Assembly (NCBI GenBank): GCA_033977485.1
Contig: CM066998.1
Location: 28,459,501 to 28,523,500 of the forward strand
DNA: 64,000 nucleotides
From: Hydrangea macrophylla
Lineage: Eukaryota; Streptophyta; Magnoliopsida; Cornales; Hydrangeaceae
Direction of reading: 5' to 3'
Shown here: positions 55,087-64,000 of the stretch, in pieces
Layout of the letters: every line of letters starts with the position of its first letter
Numbering within the stretch: the first letter of the stretch is position 1
Notes under the pieces: model-generated
Databases searched by the model: none
What the model was told of the DNA's origin: nothing
Seen by the model: only the letters and a program-made list of their open reading frames with translations
Program-made: the position numbers and the translations under genes

Positions 55087-58000
55087 TGTCACGCCCCGAA
55101 AACAAAAGCGCGAGGAAAGAGGAAAGATAGAGAGAAAAGAAGTAAATCCAATCACAAATACGGAAGCGACTTTAGAAACCCATGGGGACTCCTACAAGGA
55201 TGGCTTACTAATACGTAAATCCAAAATGGACTTACAAGTCAACGAATCAAACGAAGGTAAAAGCATTTGAACATTTGATTAAAAGACCATCCGAACAAGC
55301 ACTAGTTCAAGGAATACAAAAAAAAAATGATAAAGGACCATTTTTGGATAATTGCTGAATTTTAAAACATCCGTAAGAAACTATATCTTTGCAATTTTCA
55401 CATTTGGTCGACGCTAGTCCATGTAAAACGCGATTATGCACAACTTTTGTCAAATAGCATTTTTTCCAATTCCTCGCCATTTGGGCAGAAAACTTAAATA
55501 ACAGTAGCAGTTTTTTTTTACTGCAAGTTTGACCGCATTTTGACAGCACTTTGAAATGTCTCCAACTATGCTAAATCCTCAAGTTTAAATATCAATACAT
55601 GACTAAACAAGTCCTAAATAACATACAGCACGAGTCTAGAGCAAACAGAGCTTCATGCACTCAAAATTTATTAAAAATGAGAAGTGAAGAGATAAAGAGA
55701 GGAAGAACACCAGAGGGAGAGATTGGGAGAGAGATATAGGGAGAGAGACAAAGGGAAGGTATTCTAAACACACACACACACACACGCGTGTATTTTCACA
55801 TTCGGAAATATTTTAATAATATATATATATATAATTCCAACATAAGTAAAAGGATAGAATATTTGAGAAATGGAAAGAGATCAAAGAGAAGGAGGAAAAG
55901 AAAGAGAATGGGAGAGATTTGGAACGTATAAATATTTGAAACCTTGTTGGAATAAATAGAGGGGTTTGATCCGGCAAGGATCCAAGTACAAAACGAACTA
56001 AACTACTACAAATGAACTCTCATAAAAGTAACCACCCAAACCTATCTGGCAAGGATCCAAACACAAGGGAAAAACAAACAATGGACATGTAAATAAAAAA
56101 GACAAGAACTTAAAGAGGTTCAACGACCTCAGAAAGTAAATACATCATCATAAAGTGAGTTTAACAATTGAAAGAAATAACTATGAAATCAATGACTAAC
56201 ACTTGTCCCATTAAAATTAAAGAAGCTTCTCAAATACGAGAGATGAGAGCCTAAGCTCACGAGATTTTTGTAAAACCTTAATACTCTAAGTTTTAAAGCA
56301 TTAAACTTTTACAATCTTCCAAAACGATTGAACCAACAAGAGAGCTATTCATATACATAACTAAGCATGAGTCTTTAAAATAGAGCAAAAGTATCAACAT
56401 CTACGTGTCGGGTCACATATGCCCTTTTCTCTTATTAAGCTCACTTGAAAAAAATGTTTTGTCATTTTTATGAGGCTCGTAGAAAATATTATAACAAGTC
56501 TATATGCTATCCATGGCTAAAATGAAATGAGGTACAATGGATCACCACCACGGCTACGATGAAATGATTAAAGCCGCAAGGCTATGCATGATATATGCAC
56601 ATCTCTCTCATTACCGGACTATGAGCCACCCACGCATGGAGTGTAGCATACCAACTTCCAGGAGCTACCCGAATATAGTTGGAGTTTCAATGTTTCTAAG
56701 GATCATTCTCCCTGTCTCACATCACAACCCATATCCGGATTTTCTTAAATCAAATTCCCTCACATGGGTGTTTTTCTCTCTTTTTCAAACAAAACATTTA
56801 TGTTGTGATATATGACTGCTTGCGGATTTGGCCTCAATGCATGTAATGTTTAAAATGACATTATGGATGATCCACTATAATAATTTAAGTAATAATTCTA
56901 GTCCATTAGACATGATATCAAGGGTCTCTAAGAATGTAGTTAAATTTCATAACTTGACAATCCTAACAAGGATTTCTATACTAATATCCTAGCATGCTTT
57001 TACACATAAAGGGAGCATCCTAAGCACGTTTGGCATCACATAATCAAATATTGTACAACCAAAGCATGTAAGTTACAATATGGCATACAACTCTAAATTT
57101 ACAACTTTGGGGAAACTTCATACATGTGTTTAAATTATTCTCCTAGCACATATATATGAACTCAAAGCATCTTAGACAAGCATAACATATGGAAATGCAA
57201 CAATGTAATTCTACCTCAAAGCTTAGCTTCCAAAAATCAATGGCAATTAGAGAGCTAAGCAAATCCAAAATAACTTCAATGCTTGTGCTAGGATCTTGAA
57301 GAATGCTTCAAGTATGCACCACTAATCAAGAACAACCCAATGTTAGGATAGAAATCATGAAATTAGCAAATCCTAGGTTGTTAGAGATTGGGAAAACTTA
57401 CCCACATTAGAAATCCTCCATAGAAATGGTTAGGATATGAAAGAGAAACTCTATATACTCCAAGGAAGCTATATAAAGTAAGAGAAGTCCATGAATAACT
57501 CAAAATTTGGAAAACTAATTAAACCCTAGAATTTGGGAGTTTCTAGAATGCTTACCAAACAAGAACCTCAAGCCTTGTTAATGTTAGAGGCACCAAAAAG
57601 GCTCTATGGAAGTCACACTAAGTAAGAGAAACCCAAGATTAGAAGGGAAACTAGAAATTAATAAACCCTAGATTATTAAAGAGATGAAGAGATTGTTCTT
57701 ACACTTAGAAGCAAGCTCTAGGGGGTGAACGGAAGCTTGAAAATGATCTTCTCCAATGATCCCTTAAAGTTTGAAGAATGAAGTTTGAAGGAGAAGAAGA
57801 ACTATGGAGGTCGTATCCTTAGGAGAAGAAGAAGAAAAGAAGAGAAGGAAGGAGGATAAAAGAAACGTGAAATGAGAGGGGAAGGGGAGGTTTGGCCGGC
57901 CATATAGGGGAGTGGGGTGGGACCCACTCTCTAGTTTGCTAAAAAAATGATATGTTTTGGTGCCCCAACGGACAGTCTGACCTAATGGTGTAACACCGAA

Positions 58001-58175
58001 ATTAAATAAACACACCCACATGAACAGAAAATAAAATTTTAAAGCACATGAAAGGTAAAATGAAATAATTTAATCATGCTCTGGAATTAAAAATACAGTC
58101 AAATAAAATAAGGGTCCACAACAGGAAATGCAAAATTACTCCATTACCCTTTATTATAAATTCTGAAACATTACA
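55087..58175. mobile_element. LTR-like insertion of 3.1 kb in LTR E
   Basis: It starts TGTCACGCCCCG, ends AACATTACA and is flanked by CGCAG on both sides (55082-55086, 58176-58180). No gag-pol or primer site is inside, so a solo LTR is likely. The block near 55420-55520 resembles 3740-3835 of the solo LTR at 2951-5235, and the ends are of the same kind (TGTAAT and GTGACA, inverted). It probably belongs to the same Tekay-like group. A CA microsatellite lies at about 55768-55787. Confidence 0.75.
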
Positions 58176-61100
58176 CGCAGCCTCCAGGGTCCACCCCCAT
58201 TTCTGGGGTTTCGGAATTGATTTTTCTTTGAAATATTGAAAAAAAAGAAAATCTGTGAAAACAGATACAGAGTCGCCACTTGATTTGTAGGGAACCAAGA
58301 AACCCATATTGACTCACCCAAACGGATAAAGGGCACCAATCCTTCATAACCAAAGAACTTGGCTCGAGATTTGGGTACGAGAGAGAAAGGAGCCTTTGTC
58401 ACGACTAAAACATCCTCAAATCCAAATAATCATCTTATACTATGTTTGGTTCGACAGTTAATACTATGATAGTATATTATACATCTCATAAGAATCTTGA
58501 AATGGAAGATCAAAAGATAAGATATCATTCATAAGATCTAAGCCAAGTATCACACAATGCAAAAGTAAAAGATCACACAAACAAACCTAGGAAAAATCGT
58601 TTAATCACATATCAAGTAATCAAGTTTTCCTAATCTAAAATGGGGACATGGATTGTTCTTGAAACAAATAATCAAATAAAACAAAGGTGCTCAGCAAACT
58701 AGTATGATGCATGTTAATTCTTGAAAAAGAAGACTTCTCAATCCCCGGGACGGATGAGAAAGGAAGATTTGATCGAGGGAGAAGTATGAACGTGTGATCG
58801 ATTTCATTCGTTATAATCATCTTAGATTAGGAGTCATAAAAACTCCAAATTACATGAATGCAATGTATGATCCTAGAATGCGCAAAGTAGTAGTGTGTTT
58901 GTGTTCACAAATTTTCTAAAGTGATTTGAGACTATACAATATGCATGAATGTATGAAGAATTTCATTATAGGATATGTACAAATTTTTACGAACTACTTC
59001 CTAAGAGATGAGCTAACTTGGATTGCATATAGACATCCAATCAAAGAATCAAAGTTAAGCATGCTTACTGTGTACACAGAACAGTGAACTGATTTTGTAA
59101 AAATGGAAAAGTGAGGTTAGAAATGTTTTTGATTCATGATTTTTTATGGAGATCATCCTATTGTGTTTAGAATACATATCATAAAGCCAAATCAATATTA
59201 AAGTTACAGATTGAGAGAAATCATATAAACAAGAGAGAATATTCAGAAACAGAGTTCGTACTGTCGACTGAAATGTAGAAAAATCTTAGAAAATGAAAAC
59301 AAAATATTCGGAATCCCATATTATACAGAAAGTTCCCTAAGACACTAAAGTTCAGGGAAAAAATGATTTGGGACTACTCTTTTTGAAAAAAATTTTGGAA
59401 AATAAGTTGCAAGTCAACTAAGCTGCCGTGACATAGAAAACAGAATGCCTTGAAAGAATGTTTGGGTCAAAATGGAACCCTTCCAATTGTTTTTAAATCA
59501 AACCAAAAATCATGGTTATTTCTTAATGAGTTAGAAAGACTTTCCAAGTGGCCTTGTAATCATTCATTGAGTATTGAACTCAAAATGACATTTTAAAGTT
59601 AAAGAATTCACTGTTTTGAAGATTTTGAGAAGAAAACACATTTTATTTCTTGAAATCAAAATGAGGGTTTTGAGAGTACATTTCCAGCACTAAATAGAGA
59701 TTATGACCACTTGGGATATCCACTTCAAACTCATCATCAAGAAATTCCAAGATTATTGGAGAACATTGTTTTATTTTGAAAATAACTTCAAGAATACTTG
59801 GGGAGTATTGAAGTTAGAATCATCATCTATCAAACATGTTTTTGAGATCAAGAGCTACTATCCATAAGGATTCACTCACCTCAAACACCATGTCATCATC
59901 TAGATGATGGTAGACAAGTAAGTAAAATAAGGAAAATCGAAAAGAAATGGGATAAGAAGAGATGAACATGAATATAAACAAGAAATCAATAACAATCAAT
60001 AGATGATAATCAATATGATTTTGGACTTGTAGCTTGGTGTTTAACTCATATATATATTGACACATTTGGACATGGAAGTAGCTTCCTATCTCAAGAATAC
60101 TCAATAGTGGTGGTTGGGGAGGTTTTGAATGTTGGAAATGAAGAGTAGAATGGAAGAACTTGAGTTTAGAACTCACTTTCTATAGAAAAACAGTAGAGGA
60201 AGCTCACTTTCTCGCTTCTAAATCTATTTTTATGTGTCTTTCTCTCTACAACTTTTTTAAGCTTTGCACTTGGTCCCCCCAAAATGAAGAGCAAAGGGGG
60301 GGATTATATAGGCCAATTTGGGGGGGAGTTTGGGATTTTAAAAGTGCTCCCATTGGTCCCAAACATCCGTGAACAAGAAACTACATCGTTTTGGCTTTCA
60401 ATTATTCAATTTGGGCCCCCAAAACAAATTACAAAAATAGACTATTCTGGGGGAGAGTGTCGCGGCAGCACTGCTCCTCAAATGATCCAACGTTTAGGCC
60501 ACCAGTGGTTCTGGTATTCGCAAAAAGGCCTTATTTCGTCTGAAATTTATAAAAAAATGCGTACAAACTTCAAATTGAGCTTGTGATATACCGTTGGAAA
60601 GGTAATGGAGTCTACTTTACATAACAAATAGTTTGGAGTTAGGTCACTTTGAAAAGGTTTGCGGTATTCGCGATAAAAGCCGATTTGATCGCCTTTTTCA
60701 CCTTTGAAAATTCATATTTAATTCACTTTAAATCCATAAATTGTGTGCAATATACTATTGGAAAGCTATTGACCTCTAGTATCCATGTAAAATATTTGAA
60801 AGAGGATATGGTGCTTTGGTTTAAAAGTCAACTTTTAGGTCAAATCGGTCAAATTAGTGACCTCCAGGAAGTTTTGGGAACCTCTGGAACCTCCAAGGAG
60901 ATGATCTTCTTGTCTAATTTTCTTTTAAAAGTTAATTTAGTACTTTTCACATGATCTAGAATGATCTCAGAACTTTTGGATGAAGTCGGATTATTTCAAT
61001 CAAACCCCGGTCAAACCTGGGTTAAACCGGTCAACGAGGACTTTCCGGGAACTTTCGGGACTTCTGGGAGCTAATGTTTTCATCCAATTTTGTTTTAAAA

Positions 61101-61324
61101 CTTATTTTATTACTTTCTTATGACATAGTGTGTTTCCAGAATTTTGGTCCAAATCTGTGAGCGTTTGGGCTTTCAGGAGCATTTTGGTCTTTTGTACCAC
61201 TTTATGAGCAACTTGAGAGATAGAACTAACTTCCATGAGTCCTTTTTGAGTCTTTTTCAATCATCATGAACCACCAAACTATGGGTCTCCTAAATTTGAT
61301 AGCTGACGAAATGGGGTGTCTATA
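58176..61324 (-). mobile_element. LTR shared by elements E and F
   Basis: It has the layout of LTR B: TATA at 60303-60312, one palindrome at 60456-60472, GGTCAAAC repeats and the end GGTGTCTATA (CA decayed to TA). On the left it borders E's primer site (after the insertion); on the right it borders a polypurine tract and 3' region (61325 onward). It therefore serves as 5' LTR of E and 3' LTR of F. Confidence 0.8.
60456..60472 (-). repeat. Single palindrome unit in LTR E/F
   Basis: AGTGTCGCGGCAGCACT is a slightly decayed copy of the Tat palindrome, 144 bp from the TATA element, the same distance as in B and D. Confidence 0.75.
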
Positions 61325-63931
61325 GTTTGCCCCTTTTTGGCATGAACTTGCGAGGTAACGCATGTCGCAAGCGAGTGCCAAAGCTTTGAAGAGACAAGTC
61401 TTTTTGAGGCTATAGATTTAGGATAAAAGCATTGCAAAGTTGCAAGAAAAATTAACAATAAGGCTAGTGTTGGTCGCGCTCTGTGTGATCTGCCTACGTA
61501 TCCCAAGGGGAATCAGACCAGGGCGTGTTCGGGGCACAAAGGAACAAATCACACATGCACAACAAGACATGCGGATGCTATGCTATGAGTATGATATGAA
61601 ATTCATGGATGTGATATGAATTGTGTCTTGAGTCCTATCATATCTAGCGTTCTGATCCTGGTATGAGCTGGTGCTTTAGGGTGTGTGCCACTCCGAGTGG
61701 ACTTATATTGTGCTAGTATTTCTAACTGTGATGTAGTGGTTGACTTGGATAAAGACACCAAGATTTGGAAGACTCTGGGTCTCGGGGAAAACTTCTTGAA
61801 TTTTGAGAAGTGTACTTCACAAGCGAATGGGATCGGATGTAGGGTCATTGAGGATGACAATTAAAGATAGCCATTAGACGCAGAGCCTTGGATACAAAAC
61901 AATGAATGAGGAACTCAAGATAACCAATAGGCGAGGGAGCTCATGATAAGCGACAAGCGAGGGAGCTCATGATAACCGATAGGTGAGGAAGCTCATAATA
62001 ACCAACAGGTGAGGAACTCATGATTTTGGACAAAAGAGTGTCGAAGCTCATGATAAGTGAGAAAGCTTATGATTTTTGACAAAGGAGTGATGAAGCTCAC
62101 AATAAGTGAGGAAGCTCATGATTTTGGACAAAGGAGTGAGGAAGCTCATGATAAGTGAGGAAGCTCACGATAAGTGAGGAAGATCACAATTTTGGACAAA
62201 GGAGTGAGGAAGGTCACGATAAGTGAGAAAGCTCACGATAAGCGACAGGCGAGGGGCTCATGATTTTGGACAAAGGAGTGACGAAGCTCAAGATAAATGA
62301 GGAAGCTCATAATTTTGGACAAAGAAGTAAGAAAGCTCATGTTATGTGAAAAAGCTCACAATTTTGGTCAAAGGAATGAGGAAGCTCATGATAAGCAACA
62401 TGAGATGAAGCTCACGATAAGCGATAGATGAGGGGCTCATGATTTTGGATAAAGGAGTAAGGAAGCTCATGATAAGTGAGAAAGCTCACGATTTTAGATA
62501 AAGAAGTTTGGAAGCTCATGATTTTAGACAAAGGAGTGAGGAAGCTCATAATAAGAGAGAAAGCTCACGATAAGTGATAGGCGAAAAAGCTCACGATAAG
62601 CCATAGGTGAGGGGCTCATGATTTTGGACAAAGGAGTGAGGAAGATCTCGATAAGCGAGGAAGCTTTCGATAATTGAGTGGTGAGGAAGCTCACGATTTT
62701 GGACAAAGGAGTGAGGAAGCTCATAATAAGTGAGGAAGCTTATGATAGCCGAGTCATGAGGAAGCTCACAATTTTGGACAAAGGAGTGAGGAAGCTCACG
62801 ATAAGTAAGTAAGCTCACGATAACTGTGTCATGAGGAAGCTCAAAATTTTGGACAAAGGAGTGAGAAAGCTCACGATAAGTGAGGAAGCTCACGATAACT
62901 ATTTGGTGAGAGGACTCATGATATCCAACAGGTGAGGAAGCTCATGTTAACCGACAAGTGAGAGGGCTCATGATTTTGAACAAAGGAGTGAGGAAGCTCA
63001 CGATAAGTGAGGAAGCTCACGATAAGTGAGAACGATCATGATAAGCGACAGGCAAGGAAGCTCATGATAAGCGACAGGTGAGGGGCTTATGATTTTGGAC
63101 AAAGGAGTGAGGAAGCTCATGATAAGTGAGGAAGCTCACGAAGCTCACAACTTTGGACAAAGGAGTAATGAAGCTCATGATAAGTGAGGAAGCTCACGAT
63201 AACCGAGTCATGAGAAAGCTCACGATTTTGGACAAAGGAGTGAGGACGCTCACAATAAGTGAGTAAGCTCACGATAACCGAGTCATGAGGAAGCTCATGA
63301 TAAGTGAGGAAGCTCAAGATAACTATTCGGTGAGGGGGTTCATGATATCTGATAGGTGAGGAAGCTTATGATAACCGATAGGTGATGGGGCTCATGATTT
63401 TGGACAATGGGGTGAGGAAGCTCACGATAAGTGAGGAAGCTTAAAATTTTGGACAAAGGAGTGAAGAAGCTCATGATAAGTGAGTAAGCTCATAATAATT
63501 GAGTGATGAGGAAGCTCCGACTATCAAGCGATGGACATGGAAGCCCAAGAAAATTGACTTCTTTTTTAATCTATCCTCGGGGAATGGTTGTAGATTCTTT
63601 GAGAATCTCTCTTCAAATCTTGACCTGAAACCAGGATTCCTCTCTGAATCTCTCACGATTGATCAAATCTTTCATTGCCTAATCCAAAAAAGCCAGTTAG
63701 GGCCTTTGGGAGCCGATTTCTTTCTATGTTTGTGTGCTGGTGATAAATCGAATCTGCTAGGGATGAGGAGATTCTGCTGGTGAGGAAGGAAATTTGTGAA
63801 ATAATTTTGGTTTGGTTGCTGAGCAATGGGAGGATGATAGCCAGTGGATCTTGCATAATAACTTATGAATACAAATGACGGTGATTGGAGGGTATCACTG
63901 ATGCTCGGGATTCTTGGGACTCTCATCATGT
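61325..63931 (-). mobile_element. Element F: 3' region of a Tat element, running out of the window
   Basis: It begins with the inverse polypurine tract GTTTGCCCCTTTTT and the conserved 3' segment (TGCCTACGTATCCC at 61491). It continues with a long tandem repeat (61881-63520) and a segment similar to one unit of B's 154 bp repeat (63560-63735). It is cut by a CACTA transposon at 63932. No gene is seen. Confidence 0.75.
61881..63520. repeat. GAAGCTCAYGATAAG tandem repeat in element F
   Basis: About 1.6 kb is built from short modules: GAGGAAGCTCATGATAAGTGA, AGCTCACGATAAG and GATTTTGGACAAAGGAGTGA. They form higher-order units of about 50-110 bp in irregular order. Repeated open frames on the minus strand are by-products. 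B has only a short single-copy counterpart near 18590-18650. Confidence 0.85.
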
Positions 63932-64000
63932 CACTACACCAAAACAGCGGATTTATCACTCTTATTTTTGCTAGATTTGTCACTGCCAAAGGCAGTGACA
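63932..64000 (+). mobile_element. CACTA (En/Spm) transposon terminus
   Basis: CACTACACCAAAAC is the standard CACTA-family terminal repeat, followed by subterminal repeats. The last 23 bp (63978-64000) form a perfect hairpin TGTCACTGCC-AAA-GGCAGTGACA. The 3 bp before the end, TGT, would be the target duplication; the other end is outside the window. Confidence 0.8.

Larger units (their letters stand above)
50794..61324 (-). mobile_element. Element E: Tat-lineage element, pol-deficient, with two insertions
   Basis: Pieces in order: internal fragment 50794-51042; Copia-like LTR; gag remnant and leader 52446-55050; primer site; 5' LTR 55074-55086 continued at 58176-61324. The fragment at 50794-51042 repeats 44650-44905 of D, so both elements share the same pol-deleted layout. 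E has no visible 3' LTR of its own. Confidence 0.7.

Noticed and set aside
61881..63520. Regular repeats that could be taken for a CRISPR array
   Set aside because: The sequence is plant nuclear DNA, the spacers are themselves repeated, and unit lengths vary; it is a minisatellite.

Overview
The window is nuclear DNA from a flowering plant, with no recognisable host gene. It consists almost entirely of transposable elements: several LTR retrotransposons nested in one another, solo LTRs, Helitron ends, a fold-back element and a CACTA terminus. The kingdom follows from tRNA-Asp, tRNA-Arg and tRNA-iMet primer sites, Athila- and Tat-type Ty3/gypsy proteins, a plant mobile domain gene with spliceosomal introns, and Helitron and CACTA termini. 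The species cannot be told from the sequence.

Layout. 1-1914 is the 3' end of a SIRE-like Copia element with its 3' LTR. 1915-2238 is a Helitron 3' end. 2812-5263 is a fold-back element split by a solo LTR (2951-5235). 6171-9181 is a non-autonomous Helitron holding a MITE, and 9185-9550 is a short Copia LTR. From 10549 onward lies a stack of related minus-strand Tat-lineage gypsy elements. Element D (10549-50793) is interrupted by element A, a plus-strand Athila-like element (10925-41333, TSD ATATG). A is in turn interrupted by element B, a 22 kb minus-strand Tat element (15080-37164, TSD AGAGT). B carries its own insertion, an Athila-like solo LTR (23430-24810). D lies against element E (50794-61324), which is split by a Copia-like LTR (51043-52445) and whose LTR is split by a 3.1 kb LTR-like insertion (55087-58175, TSD CGCAG). 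Element F shares E's LTR and runs to 63931, where a CACTA transposon begins.

Genes. B has minus-strand gag and a pol reading frame (protease, G-patch-like segment, RT, RNase H, integrase) with a few breaks. On its opposite strand, between pol and the 3' LTR, lie two further genes: a six-exon plant mobile domain gene and a DUF7745-like gene cut by the solo LTR. A encodes only gag and protease, so it must have borrowed its RT and integrase. D and E keep gag remnants but almost no pol.

Most notable signals. (1) Five unrelated LTR families carry a family-specific array of short CpG-centred palindromes 20-145 bp upstream of a TATA box. In the Tat family the period is exactly 22 bp, and copies recur next to the antisense gene cassette. 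(2) Three neighbouring pieces of one ancestral Tat 3' untranslated region have each been amplified into a different tandem repeat, one per element (B, D, F). (3) The antisense two-gene cassette has a promoter-like layout of its own. All statements rest on reading the sequence; no alignment or database search was run.
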